DNA from: Bosea sp. F3-2
Lineage (GTDB): Bacteria > Pseudomonadota > Alphaproteobacteria > Rhizobiales > Beijerinckiaceae
Assembly (NCBI RefSeq): GCF_008253865.1
Contig: NZ_CP042331.1
Location: 3,038,001 to 3,102,000 of the forward strand
Direction of reading: 5' to 3'
Length of the DNA: 64,000 bases
A model generated the notes under the pieces. It was not told the origin of the DNA, made no database searches, and was given only the letters and a program-made list of their open reading frames with translations. The position numbers and the translations under genes were made by a program. Each line of letters starts with the position of its first letter. The stretch's first letter is position 1. Of this stretch, positions 44,614-53,620 are shown piece after piece.

Positions 44614-46164
44614 TTGACCGATCTGGCTGACCGCTATGGCAATCCTCGGGAACCGGCCGGGATTCCGGATGCTATTGCCGGGGGTGCCGTCAGCAAGGTC
44701 GATCAGCGCAATTTCTATCTGCACTATCTGAGAGGCCTCGCCGCGCTCTTCGTGGTCCTCTACCACTGCTCCGAATACCTTTCGGTCTACCGGGGCGACC
44801 ATCGCTTTCTCTCGATCTTCGGCGGCTTCCTTGGTGCCTACGGCGTCGCAATCTTCTTCGCGATTTCGGGATACCTAATCGCCGAGGTCCTGCGGCGGGA
44901 CGACCCGGCGCGCTTCGTCATGAGCCGCGTCGCACGAATCTATCCGCTGATGCTGATCATGGTCGGGCTCTTCGCCCTGGCCCTGCTGTTGGTCGGCGCG
45001 CCGCGCGGTATCAACCTGATCTCCCTCTCGCTCGTGCCTTCCGGGCCACGCGGCTATTTCCTCGCCGTTGAATGGACGCTGCTTTACGAGATGTCCTATT
45101 ACATAGGGCTCGGTCTGCTCGGCTTCGTCGGGCTCGCCGCGTTCCGGACGCGTATCGTCATCGCCTGGCTCGGTCTTCTCTGCTTTGCCTATAGCCTGGG
45201 TGGGCGGGAGCACGTCGAGGGCTTGCCAATCCTGAGCGACATTCCGCTCAGCATCGTAACGTTGCCATTCCTGCTCGGGTACCTGGCCTCCGAGGCGCAG
45301 AGCCGCGGGTGGCTGCATCCGCTGCTCGCCTGCCTCGCCCTGCCGCTCGCGATTGCGAGCATCCTCCCGCAGGAGGCGCATTTCCGGCTGTTCATCGGGC
45401 TTTCTGCCAGCTTCCTCGTCGCCGGGCTGATCTGTGCGCCGGCGGTCGGAAGCCGGGGCTGGCTCAGTCGTGCGGGCGCGCGGCTGGGCGATGCGAGCTA
45501 CGCGCTCTATCTCTGCCATGTGCCGATGATCACGATCCTCGGCGCGCTGCTCGGCGCTGCCGCTCCGGCGCCTCTGGTCTGGGTCTCGTGGCTGATCGGC
45601 TCGATCGGCGTCGCCCTGCTGCTTGGCCCGCTCGACGTCGCCCTGTATCGCCGGCTGAAGCGTGCGATCGATGCCGCGCGCCCGGCGCGGCTGCGGGCGG
45701 CTGCTCTCGCATTCACTGCCGCCTTCCTGGTGATTGCCTTCGTCACCGGACGCGAGGCGCGCCAGGCCGAGGCCCAGCTGGAACAAGCGCGCCGCATCCT
45801 GATGACGCCGACGCTGTCGGAGGGGGAGGCCGTCCGCGCGGATGTCGATCAGGTCGAGCGTCTGCCCAAGGGCACCTGGGTGATCCGCGGCTATGCCATC
45901 GACCTCGCCGCGCCGGATCTCGTCGCGCATTTTGCGATCCGCCAGAACGGCAGCATCCTCGGAATCGTCGGCATGCGGAGAGTACGGCCGGACATGGTGA
46001 CGATGTTCGAAAGGCCCGATCTGAAAGGCAAGCGCTTCGGCTTCATGCTGCTGCTCGACGGCGTCGACTGTGCGAAGGGGCCACTGGAAGGCTTCATCGC
46101 CATCGAGGACGGGCGCGCCGTCCAGCTTCCCGCCGATCGCTTGTCGACGCTCTGCCTGCAATAG
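44614..46164 (+). CDS. Acyltransferase 3 family membrane protein with C-terminal extension
   Basis: 516 residues from a TTG at 44614-44616, with a G7 run as possible ribosome-binding site; no ATG fits. FYLHYLRGLAALFVVLYHCSEYL contains the Arg/His pattern of OafA-type O-acyltransferases, followed by about ten membrane helices (to residue ~380) including AIFFAISGYLIAEVLRR and the SYALYLCHVPMITIL end motif. Residues ~390-516 form a soluble domain (WVIRGYAIDLAAPDLVAHFA). It probably acylates an envelope sugar; substrate unknown. Confidence 0.9.
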   Translation: MTDLADRYGNPREPAGIPDAIAGGAVSKVDQRNFYLHYLRGLAALFVVLYHCSEYLSVYRGDHRFLSIFGGFLGAYGVAIFFAISGYLIAEVLRRDDPARFVMSRVARIYPLMLIMVGLFALALLLVGAPRGINLISLSLVPSGPRGYFLAVEWTLLYEMSYYIGLGLLGFVGLAAFRTRIVIAWLGLLCFAYSLGGREHVEGLPILSDIPLSIVTLPFLLGYLASEAQSRGWLHPLLACLALPLAIASILPQEAHFRLFIGLSASFLVAGLICAPAVGSRGWLSRAGARLGDASYALYLCHVPMITILGALLGAAAPAPLVWVSWLIGSIGVALLLGPLDVALYRRLKRAIDAARPARLRAAALAFTAAFLVIAFVTGREARQAEAQLEQARRILMTPTLSEGEAVRADVDQVERLPKGTWVIRGYAIDLAAPDLVAHFAIRQNGSILGIVGMRRVRPDMVTMFERPDLKGKRFGFMLLLDGVDCAKGPLEGFIAIEDGRAVQLPADRLSTLCLQ

Positions 46165-46343
46165 AGCACTCGCCCATCCCCAGACCTAGGGCAGGATCGA
46201 GCGCGGTCACCATGAAGGCCGCTGCAAGGGTGAGGCCGTTGGCGCGGGGGCGCCGGCTCCCAAGCGCATGCTGCTGTCCAGCGCTGGCGGCCTAGAGTAA
46301 AATCCGACAAGACCGCACAGTGATCCGGGCAGGGAGAGCGCAA

Positions 46344-46730
46344 ATGCATGCTCACGCCAAGGTCGGACTGGGAATGCTCGTCAGCTTTGGGCTCGGCGCC
46401 ATGGCCGCACAAGGGCTGTACGCACAACCGAAGCCGGTGGCCTACGTGATCTCGGAGATCGAGGTTACCAACGCCGACGCTTACGCGAAGGAATACGTCC
46501 CGCTTGCGAACAAGGCGCTCGCTGACAGTGGCCAGAAGCGGCTTGCATCAGGGGGCAAGACCGTCGCGCTCGCTGGTGCCCCACCAGCTTCGCGCATCGT
46601 GGTGTCCGCGTTTGAGAGTCTCGAAAGAGCACAAGCGGCATACAGCTCGCCCGCGTATCTAGAGGCCCGAAAGATCGGCGACCAATACGGGAAGCTGCGC
46701 ATCTTCGCCGTGGAGGGGATATCTCAATAG
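46344..46730 (+). CDS. DUF1330 domain protein with N-terminal signal
   Basis: 128 residues from the ATG at 46344 with AGGGAGAGCGCAA upstream. The N-terminus (KVGLGMLVSFGLGAMAAQGLYAQ) is a signal peptide or anchor. The rest fits DUF1330, a dimeric alpha/beta-barrel domain: AYVISEIEVTNADAYAKEYVP, VALAGAPPASRIVVSAFES and ERAQAAYSSPAYLEARKIG. Most family members are cytoplasmic, so the signal is notable. Convergent with bioD. Confidence 0.85.
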   Translation: MHAHAKVGLGMLVSFGLGAMAAQGLYAQPKPVAYVISEIEVTNADAYAKEYVPLANKALADSGQKRLASGGKTVALAGAPPASRIVVSAFESLERAQAAYSSPAYLEARKIGDQYGKLRIFAVEGISQ

Positions 46731-46737
46731 GCGAACC

Positions 46738-47373
46738 TTATCCGCGGTCCCGGAAGCTGACCTCCGAGAATGCCGTTTCGAAACTCGCTTTCAGATTCGC
46801 GGGGCTGAGTATCTCCAGCCAGGGAAGCCGGCCGAGGATTGGGACCTCGCCCATCTCGCCAATGACGCGCTCCGTCTCGGGTTGAGCATGCCCGATGAAG
46901 ACGACCCCGAGCACCGGCACCGAGCGCCGGCGCAGGGCCTCCAGCGACAACAAGGTGTGATTGATCGTGCCGAGCTGCGTCCGCGCGCAGAGGACGACCG
47001 GCTGGCGCCAGCGCGCGAAAACATCGAGAAAGGTCCGGCACTCGGTGAGCGGGACCATCAGGCCGCCAGCCCCCTCGATGATTAGCGGCGCTGCGAGCCG
47101 CGGCACCGACAGCCGGTCCACATCGATCTCAATGCCGTCGATCTTCGCAGCATGGTGCGGCGATGCCGGGGTGCGCAATCGATAGATTTCGGGAACGAGA
47201 CGACCGGCTGGCGCGCCGCCGAGCCGAATAATCGCCTCGCTGTCCGTCTCGCTATTGAGCCCCGATTGGACCGGCTTCCAATAATATGCGCCGAGATGGC
47301 TGGAGAGCGCCGCTGCAAATACGGTCTTGCCGATGCCCGTGTCCGTTCCGGCAACCACGATCACCTGGCTCAT
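46738..47373 (-). CDS. bioD: Dethiobiotin synthetase
   Basis: ATP-dependent ring closure that makes dethiobiotin. 211 residues, with ATP loop GTDTGIGKT (9-17), [13 protein letters not shown], and [16 protein letters not shown]. Last gene of bioY-bioB-bioD; its ATG overlaps the bioB TGA as ATGA. Confidence 0.96.
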   Translation of the reverse strand: MSQVIVVAGTDTGIGKTVFAAALSSHLGAYYWKPVQSGLNSETDSEAIIRLGGAPAGRLVPEIYRLRTPASPHHAAKIDGIEIDVDRLSVPRLAAPLIIEGAGGLMVPLTECRTFLDVFARWRQPVVLCARTQLGTINHTLLSLEALRRRSVPVLGVVFIGHAQPETERVIGEMGEVPILGRLPWLEILSPANLKASFETAFSEVSFRDRG

Positions 47374-48455
47374 GGTGCAGAGGTGAAGGGAGCGCCGGGA
47401 TGATCGCCGCAGCTAGCGCGAGGCGAAGCTGGGACAGAGGCTTCCGCTTCGCCGGGCGGACATGAACGCTTGGTCCGCATGCCGAGCTTATCGAGAAGCG
47501 CTGCGTCCTTGTCGCGACCAGGGTTGTTTGTCGTCAGCAGAACATCGCCCGAGAAGATCGAGCTCGCCCCCGCCGTGAAGCACAGCGCCTGCATCTCATC
47601 GCTCATGGCGTGCCGCCCTGCGGACAAGCGCAGGGTACTTCGCGGCATCAGGATTCGCGCCAGCGCGACGAGGCGAACGAAGGCGATGGGATCGACGGGT
47701 CGGGCCCTGTCCATCACCGGCGTGCCTGAGATCGGCATCCACATATTGAGCGGTACGCTCTCCGGATGCCGCTCCAACGCGGCGAGGGTCGCCAGCATCG
47801 CGATGCGGTCTTCGACCGTCTCGCCCATGCCGATGATGCCGCCGCAGCAAACCTTTATTCCCCCGGCGCGAACACGCGCCAGGGTTTCGAGCCGGTCGTC
47901 GATCGACCGCGTGGTGATGATCTGCGGATAGAATTGCCGCGAGGTATCGATGTTGTGGCTGTAGAAGTCGAGACCGGCATCTGCGAGGCGCTCGACCTGC
48001 TTCTCGCTCAGCATGCCGAGCGTGACGCAGGTTTCCATCCCGAGTGCCTTCACACCCCTGATCATGGCGCAAATGGCTGCCATGTCGCGATCTTTCGGGC
48101 TGCGCCAGGCGGCCCCCATGCAGAAGCGTGTGGCTCCCCCGGCCTTGGCCCGGCGCGCTTCGGCCAGGACATCCGCGAGCTCCATCAACTTGGTCGCCTT
48201 GACGCCCGTCTTGTAGCGAGCGCTCTGGGAGCAGTAGCCGCAGTCCTCCGGACAGCCCCCGGTTTTGACGGACAAGAGTGCGGCTGCCTCGACCTCGACC
48301 GGGTCGAAATGCTGCCGGTGCACGCTCTGCGCCCTGAAAAGCAGCTCAGGGAAAGGCAGGTCGTAGATTGCCCTGGCCTGCGCTTCCATATCGTCCGCCG
48401 ACGGCATCTCGAACCGCTGGCCGGGTGCATCGAGGGAATGGGCTCCGCTTTTCAT
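47370..48455 (-). CDS. bioB: Biotin synthase
   Basis: Radical-SAM enzyme that inserts sulfur into dethiobiotin. 361 residues from the ATG at 48453-48455. The [4Fe-4S] motif is [13 protein letters not shown]. Typical later blocks are [29 protein letters not shown] and [10 protein letters not shown]. The C-terminal tail after [13 protein letters not shown] is Ala/Pro-rich and longer than usual. ATG overlaps the bioY TGA (ATGA). A longer upstream reading over bioY is rejected. Confidence 0.97.
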   Translation of the reverse strand: MKSGAHSLDAPGQRFEMPSADDMEAQARAIYDLPFPELLFRAQSVHRQHFDPVEVEAAALLSVKTGGCPEDCGYCSQSARYKTGVKATKLMELADVLAEARRAKAGGATRFCMGAAWRSPKDRDMAAICAMIRGVKALGMETCVTLGMLSEKQVERLADAGLDFYSHNIDTSRQFYPQIITTRSIDDRLETLARVRAGGIKVCCGGIIGMGETVEDRIAMLATLAALERHPESVPLNMWMPISGTPVMDRARPVDPIAFVRLVALARILMPRSTLRLSAGRHAMSDEMQALCFTAGASSIFSGDVLLTTNNPGRDKDAALLDKLGMRTKRSCPPGEAEASVPASPRASCGDHPGAPFTSAP

Positions 48456-49018
48456 CGGCCAATCTGTCCGATCAGCCGGGACGGAATGAAGAGCGCGCCG
48501 ATGGCGACCATGGCGATGTTGATCAAATCGCCGAGAATGAACGGCGCAAAGCCGAGCGGAATGACCTGATCCGCCGGCACGAAGAATGCGAGCCACGGAA
48601 GCCCCAGCGCATAGGTGACACCCAGGCCGGCGAGCATTGCGAGCGCCCGCCCGATCGTGCCGCGCCCTAAAGCCAGAGAGCCGGTCACCCAGCTCGCAGC
48701 GAGATAGCCGAGCAGATAGCCGCCGGTCGGACCGGCCATATAGACCAGGCCGATGCCTCGTTCCGGCGTTCCCGAAAAGACCGGCAGGCCGGCGGCTCCA
48801 ACGAAGAGATAGGCGAAGAAGGTTGCGGTCGCGAGGCGCGGTCCTGCGGCGACGGCGAGCGCCATGACGGCCAGCGTATGCAAGGTCATCGGCACCGGCC
48901 AGGACGGCACCTTGATCTTGGCGCAGAGCGTGATCAGGGCAACTCCGACAATGATGACGCCCACATTCCTGGCAATCGACCGGGGCGAGGCTTCCGTGAG
49001 GTGAGAGGACGCGTGCAT
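48452..49018 (-). CDS. bioY: Biotin ECF transporter substrate-binding component BioY
   Basis: Membrane S-component that binds and imports biotin. 188 residues from the ATG at 49016-49018, with TGGAGACCC upstream. Family marks: [50 protein letters not shown] and GLPWLAFF. Six hydrophobic helices. bioM and bioN (energising unit) are not next to it; some BioY proteins work alone. First gene of bioYBD and under the BioR-like boxes just upstream. Confidence 0.96.
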   Translation of the reverse strand: MHASSHLTEASPRSIARNVGVIIVGVALITLCAKIKVPSWPVPMTLHTLAVMALAVAAGPRLATATFFAYLFVGAAGLPVFSGTPERGIGLVYMAGPTGGYLLGYLAASWVTGSLALGRGTIGRALAMLAGLGVTYALGLPWLAFFVPADQVIPLGFAPFILGDLINIAMVAIGALFIPSRLIGQIGR

Positions 49019-49029
49019 AGGGTCTCCAT

Positions 49030-49060
49030 TTAATAGATAATTTTTGATTCGATCTATTAA
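49030..49060 (-). promoter_or_regulatory. BioR-like operator dyad upstream of bioY
   Basis: TTAATAGAT (49030-49038) and ATCTATTAA (49052-49060) are perfect inverted arms spaced by 13 nt; the first contains TAATAGATAA, one change from the BioR box TTATAGATAA. It lies 12-42 nt upstream of the bioY ATG. A looser AAATAGATAGATTT is at about 49093. BioR is a GntR-type repressor of biotin genes in alphaproteobacteria; its own gene is not in the window. Confidence 0.65.
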
Positions 49061-49187
49061 TAATCTCCGATCCTGCTCTGATTGCAATATGAAAATAGAT
49101 AGATTTTCTGTTACCCGGTGAAACGACCCTCCGGGAAAGTGTTGAATCCGAACACCTTGACTCGCTCGCTCAAGGTTTTTGCGATTT

Positions 49188-49197
49188 TTATAGATAA
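49188..49197. promoter_or_regulatory. Exact BioR box
   Basis: TTATAGATAA equals the reverse form of the published BioR consensus TTATCTATAA. It lies 170 nt upstream of bioY, beyond the first dyad. It may mark a second, distal promoter. Confidence 0.6.
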
Positions 49198-49468
49198 TTT
49201 TGAAACGCACAGGATCTGCCAATGCCATGGGGCTGTGGCGTCGGCCTCTGCGCTGCCGCTCACCCACAGGGCGCTTCGACGGCGCATTCCTGCGGGCGTC
49301 TTGGACAAGGGTGCAGTCGTTGGGACGGGAGCGTCGCGAACTCCCGTTTGCCCCGGTATCATGTTCCTAGCTCGACGAGTTGCTCGACCGGGCGGCGTCA
49401 CCAAGCGCCAAATCGGCACGGAAAGCCGGCAAATCTGCCGCTGACAAGCAAGCTGCCGCGTGGTCCGT

Positions 49469-50398
49469 TTAACCCTTCGCGGATCGCGTTGAAGCAGGAG
49501 AAGCTTCATCGGCATAGACGAGCACTGCCGACCTTACCTGTTCTGCGAAATCCAGCGCCACGGCGGAACGGAAGCGGCCAGCGCCCCAGATGATCGCCAT
49601 CTCGAAGACGACTGGCGGCCTGAGCGGGCGAATCTCGATCCCCTTGCCTCGATATTCGGCCGCCGTGAACGGATCGACGACTGCGAGCCCCGCGCCGGAA
49701 GCAACCAGACCGCAGGCGATCATCGACAGCGGGGTCTCGATCTGCGTCGAGCGCGAGATGCCATGGGCCGAGAACAGCGCGTCGACGCGGTAGCGCAGTT
49801 GCGTCGACTGCTCGAGCGAGACGAACGGCTCGTCGGCGAAATCTTCCGGCACGAGCTCGGCCTTCTCCGCCAGCCGATGCCCGGCGGGCAGTACGGCGAC
49901 CTGCGCCATGGGCGGCAGCATCTCGACGTCGATGCCGGGGAAATCGAGAGGCATCTGCGCGAAGCCGAGCTCGCAGAAGCCCGACGTGACCCAATCGACG
50001 ACCTGAGAGGAAATGCTGCCGTAGAGCGCGATCTCAAGGTCGGGCCGCTGCTTGAGATATCCACCGACGAGCCGCGGCAGAAAGCCGACGTTGAAAGCCG
50101 GCAGGGCCGCCACGCGCAGCGAGCCGGCTCGCCCTTCGCGCAGATTGCGGGCAGCATTCTCGATGCGCTCCAACCCGACGAACTGACGCTCGACCTCACG
50201 ATAGAGCGAGAGCGCCTCATTGGTGGGCACAAGCCGAGCTCCGCGCTTCACGAACAGCGTCAGGCCCAGCGCATATTGCAGGTCCCGGATCAGCCGCGTC
50301 ACCGCCGGCTGGGTGATATTCAGCGCCCGGGCCGCCGCAGTGATGCCGCCGGTCACGATCACCGTCCGGAAAGCCTCGATCTGGCGCGGATTGAGCAT
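49469..50398 (-). CDS. LysR family transcriptional regulator
   Basis: 309 residues from the ATG at 50396-50398 with GAGGAAACGCC upstream. N-terminal helix-turn-helix: PRQIEAFRTVIVTGGITAAA, RALNITQPAVTRLIRDLQ and LGLTLFVKRGARLVPTNEA. The ligand-binding domain follows (about 95-300). It is divergent from the importer-oxidase unit, the usual place for its regulator. The inducer is unknown; an amino-acid-like or opine-like imported compound is the inference. Confidence 0.95.
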   Translation of the reverse strand: MLNPRQIEAFRTVIVTGGITAAARALNITQPAVTRLIRDLQYALGLTLFVKRGARLVPTNEALSLYREVERQFVGLERIENAARNLREGRAGSLRVAALPAFNVGFLPRLVGGYLKQRPDLEIALYGSISSQVVDWVTSGFCELGFAQMPLDFPGIDVEMLPPMAQVAVLPAGHRLAEKAELVPEDFADEPFVSLEQSTQLRYRVDALFSAHGISRSTQIETPLSMIACGLVASGAGLAVVDPFTAAEYRGKGIEIRPLRPPVVFEMAIIWGAGRFRSAVALDFAEQVRSAVLVYADEASPASTRSAKG

Positions 50399-50429
50399 GG
50401 CGTTTCCTCGTTTGGGCCAATCCATAACA

Positions 50430-50451
50430 TTTCGGCATGTCTCGCGCGAAA
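50430..50451. promoter_or_regulatory. Candidate LysR operator
   Basis: TTTCG (50430-50434), 12 nt, then CGAAA (50447-50451): a spaced dyad with a T-rich left and A-rich right half, as in LysR-type sites. It lies in the 122-nt gap between the LysR gene and the binding-protein gene. Confidence 0.4.
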
Positions 50452-50520
50452 CATTCGATTTGACCAGTTCAAGATCAGCCCCGAACGTGAGGCATCACTC
50501 GAAAACGAGGAGGGGAACCC

Positions 50521-51555
50521 GTGAAACTTGCCATCACATTCATTCTTGCCACTGGCACCGCGCTCGCCGGCTCAGCCGCCTTCGCCCAGCAGAAGACGCT
50601 CTATGTCGCCGGCTATGGCGGCTCCTACGAGCAGACCATGCGCAAGGAGGTCATCCCGGCCTTCGAGAAGCAGGCCAACGTCAAGATCGAATATGTCGCC
50701 GGCAATTCGACCGATACGCTGGCCAAGCTGCAGGCGCAGAAGGGCAACCAGCAGATCGACGTCGCAATCGTCGATGACGGCCCGGCCTATCAGGCGGTGG
50801 CGCTCGGCTTCTGCGGCGCGCTGACCGATGCGCCCGTCTACAAGGACGTGGCGCCGGTGATGAAGTTCAAGTCGAACAAGGGCGTCGGCCTCGGCCTCGT
50901 CGGCACCGGGCTGTTCTACAACAAGAAGGTCTTCGACGAGAACAAGTGGCCGGCTCCGACCTCGTGGAACGACCTGAAGTCGAAGACCTATGGCAAGAAG
51001 ATTGTCGTGCCGCCGATCAACAACACCTATGGCCTGCATGCGCTGATTGCCTTCGCACAGCTCGGTGGCGGCGGCGAGAACAACATCGAACCGGGCTTCC
51101 AGGCCTTCAAAGGCGAGATCAACCCCAACATCGTCGCCTACGAGCCCTCGCCGGCGAAGATGACGGAGCTGTTCCAGAACGGCCAGGCCGTGCTCGGCGT
51201 CTGGGGCTCAGGCCGCGTCAAGGCCTTCGCCGATACAGGCTTCCCGGTCGCATTCGTCTACCCGAAGGAGGGCGGCTATGCGCTGGGTGTCGCCGCCTGC
51301 CCGATCGAGGGCTCGAAGAACGCGGCCGAGGCCAACGCTTTCATCCAGTTCATGCTGTCGCCGCCGATCCAGAAGGTCATGGCGACCGGCGCCGGCTTCG
51401 GCCCGGCCAACATCACCGTGACGCTGACGCCGGACGAGCAGAAGGGCCTGCCCTATGGCGAGGAGATCAAGAAGCTCAAGGCAGTCGACTGGGACATCGT
51501 CAACGCCAAACGTGAGGAGTGGACCAAGCGCTGGAACCGCGAGATCGAGCGGTAA
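50521..51555 (+). CDS. PotD-type ABC transporter substrate-binding protein
   Basis: 344 residues, GTG at 50521 with GAGGAGGGGAACCC upstream. Signal peptide ...ALAGSAAFAQQ. Features of the spermidine/putrescine-type receptor class: LYVAGYGGSYEQTMRKEVIP, VAIVDDGPAYQAVALGFC, GTGLFYNKKVFDENKWPAP and AVLGVWGSGRVKAFA. Ligand in this class ranges from polyamines to opines and quaternary amines. Here the downstream oxidases suggest an N-alkylated or D-amino acid. First gene of the unit; a repeat element separates it from the ATPase gene. Confidence 0.92.
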   Translation: MKLAITFILATGTALAGSAAFAQQKTLYVAGYGGSYEQTMRKEVIPAFEKQANVKIEYVAGNSTDTLAKLQAQKGNQQIDVAIVDDGPAYQAVALGFCGALTDAPVYKDVAPVMKFKSNKGVGLGLVGTGLFYNKKVFDENKWPAPTSWNDLKSKTYGKKIVVPPINNTYGLHALIAFAQLGGGGENNIEPGFQAFKGEINPNIVAYEPSPAKMTELFQNGQAVLGVWGSGRVKAFADTGFPVAFVYPKEGGYALGVAACPIEGSKNAAEANAFIQFMLSPPIQKVMATGAGFGPANITVTLTPDEQKGLPYGEEIKKLKAVDWDIVNAKREEWTKRWNREIER

Positions 51556-51581
51556 GCAGGCATCTCCCGCAAGAACCTCAT

Positions 51582-51672
51582 CGTCATCCCGGCCGTAGCG
51601 AAGCGGAGCGCCGGGATCCATCGTAGGGCTCCGGCGCTCTACGATGGATCCCGGGGCAAGCCCGGATGACGG
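51582..51672. repeat. Dispersed GTCAT...ATGAC inverted repeat, copy 7
   Basis: CGTCATCCCGGCC at the left and GCCCGGATGACGG at the right, with GGATCCATCG...CGATGGATCC inside. It lies between the first and second genes of the importer, where it could reduce downstream expression relative to the binding protein. Confidence 0.82.
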
Positions 51673-51713
51673 AGGAGTTTCCGCGCCCTCAATCACGAGG
51701 CAGCAACCAACCC

Positions 51714-52757
51714 ATGTCCCATCTCGTTCTCGAAGGCCTCGGCAAATCCTACGGCAGTGCCGTGGCGGTCGAGGGGCTCGACCTCTCGGTCGCACGCGGT
51801 GAGTTCGTCTCGCTGCTCGGCCCTTCCGGCTGCGGCAAGACGACGACGCTGCAGATGATTGCCGGCTTCGCCTCGGTCGATCGCGGCCGCATCCTGCTCG
51901 ACGGCCGCGACCTCGGCGCGGTCGCGCCCAACAAGCGCGGCCTCGGCATCGTCTTCCAGAGCTATGCGCTCTTTCCCCATATGACCGTGGCGCAGAACAT
52001 CGCGTTCGGCCTCGAAATGCGCGGCGTCGAGAAGGCGGAACGCGAGAAGCGGACGCTGGAAGCGATGGCGCTGGTCGGGCTGAAGGGCTTCGAGGATCGC
52101 TATCCGCGCCGCATGTCGGGCGGGCAGCAGCAGCGCGTCGCGCTCGCCAGGGCACTGGTCATCAAGCCCTCGCTGCTGCTGCTCGACGAGCCGCTCTCCA
52201 ATCTCGACGCCAAGCTGCGCGAGGAGATGCAAGGAGAGTTGCGCCAGATCCAGCGCTCGATCGGCACGACCACCATCCTCGTCACCCACGACCAGCACGA
52301 GGCCATGGCGCTGTCGGACCGCATCGTCGTGATGAACCGCGGCCGCGTCGAGCAGATCGGCGCGCCCGATACCGTCTATGGCTCTCCAGCGAGCGCCTTC
52401 GTCGCGAATTTCCTCGGCAAAACCAATGTTCTGGCGGCCGTCGGCGACGGCCGCGGCCATGTTGCGATCGAGGCCCTCTCGGTGCCGCTCGCCGGCGCAC
52501 GCTCCGGCCCCGCGCGTATCGCCGTGCGTCCCGAACGCCTTGGTTTCGCGGCCGAGGGCGCCCCCGGCTTCGCTGCCCGCATCACCTCGCGCGTCTTTCA
52601 GGGCACGCATTGGCTGCTCACGGCCGAGAGCTCCGCCGGGCCGGTCACGCTGATCCGGCATAATGACGGTAGCCCCATGCCCGTCGAGGGCGAGACGGTG
52701 AAGCTGAGCTTCGGCGCCACCGACGCCGCGCTGATCCCGGAAGGCGCGGACGCATGA
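51714..52757 (+). CDS. PotA-type ABC transporter ATP-binding protein
   Basis: 347 residues, ATG at 51714 after GAGGCAGCAACCC. Walker A GPSGCGKTT, Q-loop VFQSYALFPHMTV, signature SGGQQQRVALARAL, Walker B LLLLDEPLSNLD, switch His in VTHDQHEAMAL. The C-terminal TOBE-type regulatory domain (about 245-340: FLGKTNVLAA, AVRPERLGF) is present. The stop overlaps the first permease gene (ATGA). Confidence 0.95.
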   Translation: MSHLVLEGLGKSYGSAVAVEGLDLSVARGEFVSLLGPSGCGKTTTLQMIAGFASVDRGRILLDGRDLGAVAPNKRGLGIVFQSYALFPHMTVAQNIAFGLEMRGVEKAEREKRTLEAMALVGLKGFEDRYPRRMSGGQQQRVALARALVIKPSLLLLDEPLSNLDAKLREEMQGELRQIQRSIGTTTILVTHDQHEAMALSDRIVVMNRGRVEQIGAPDTVYGSPASAFVANFLGKTNVLAAVGDGRGHVAIEALSVPLAGARSGPARIAVRPERLGFAAEGAPGFAARITSRVFQGTHWLLTAESSAGPVTLIRHNDGSPMPVEGETVKLSFGATDAALIPEGADA

Positions 52758-53620
52758 GCCAGGCCATCTCCGCACGTGCGACGCCGTATTGGATGACCGG
52801 GCCGGCGCTCGCCGTCTTCCTCGGCCTCGTCATCATCCCGCTGGGCATGACGGTGCTGCTCTCCTTCTATGACTGGGGCCAGTACAAGGGCATCGTCGCC
52901 GAGTTCACGCTGAAGAACTTCCATGAGATCTTCAGCGACAGCTATTTCCTCGAAGTCTTCCTGCGCACCCTGCGCATCGCCGTGCTGGTGACGCTGTTTG
53001 CGATCCTGATCGGCGTGCCCGAGGCCTATATCCTGAACCGGATGTCGCCGACCTGGCGCGGCATCTGCCTGCTCGCGATCATCGGGCCGCTCTTGGTCTC
53101 GGTCGTGGCGCGTACGCTCGGCTGGGCGCTGTTGCTCGGCTCGACTGGCCTCGTCAACCGCGGGCTGATGGCGCTCGGCCTGATCGGCGAGCCGCTCGAA
53201 TTCATGTTCACCGAGACGGGCGTGGTGATCGCGCTCGTCCATGTGCTGATCCCCTTCATGATCCTCGCGGTCTGGGCCTCGCTGCAGCGGCTCGATCCCC
53301 AGATCGAGAACGCGGCGCTCTCGCTCGGCGCCGGCCGCCTGACGATCTGGCGGCGCGTGATCCTGCCGCAGATCGCGCCGGGCATCCTCTCGGGCTCGAT
53401 CATCGTCTTCGCGCTGGCGGCCAGCGCCTTCGCCTCGCCGGCGATCATCGGCGGCCGGCGGCTCAAGGTCGCGGCGACGCTCGCCTATGACGAGTTCCTC
53501 AACACGCTGAACTGGCCGCTCGGCGCTGCGGTCGCCGTGCTCCTGCTCGTTGCGCTCGTCATCCTCACCGTCGGCGCCAACCGCTTCGTCGAGCGCCGCT
53601 ACGCACAGGTGTTCGAATGA
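52754..53620 (+). CDS. ABC transporter permease, PotB type
   Basis: Inner-membrane subunit, 288 residues. N-terminal helix MTGPALAVFLGLVIIPLGMTV, five more hydrophobic segments, and the EAA-type loop ENAALSLGAGRLTIWRRVIL. Overlaps the ATPase gene upstream and the second permease gene downstream by 4 nt each (ATGA), so the three are translationally coupled. PRDA-like Ala/Gly-rich loops match the PotB/spermidine permease group. Confidence 0.93.
   Translation: MSQAISARATPYWMTGPALAVFLGLVIIPLGMTVLLSFYDWGQYKGIVAEFTLKNFHEIFSDSYFLEVFLRTLRIAVLVTLFAILIGVPEAYILNRMSPTWRGICLLAIIGPLLVSVVARTLGWALLLGSTGLVNRGLMALGLIGEPLEFMFTETGVVIALVHVLIPFMILAVWASLQRLDPQIENAALSLGAGRLTIWRRVILPQIAPGILSGSIIVFALAASAFASPAIIGGRRLKVAATLAYDEFLNTLNWPLGAAVAVLLLVALVILTVGANRFVERRYAQVFE

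Larger units (their letters stand above)
49019..49468. other. Region between bioY and the LysR gene
   Basis: 450 nt, very AT-rich at 49020-49200. It holds the BioR-like boxes. Frames such as 49118-49444 (plus) show no family features and no good ribosome-binding site. The right half (49250-49460) is GC-rich with nothing recognisable. Confidence 0.6.

Noticed and set aside
44341..44802. 153-codon minus-strand gene
   Set aside because: Overlaps the start of the acyltransferase gene and the end of the 86-residue gene; no motif.
49118..49444. 108-codon plus-strand gene between bioY and the LysR gene
   Set aside because: No ribosome-binding site, spans the BioR boxes and an AT-rich promoter region, and the product has no family features.
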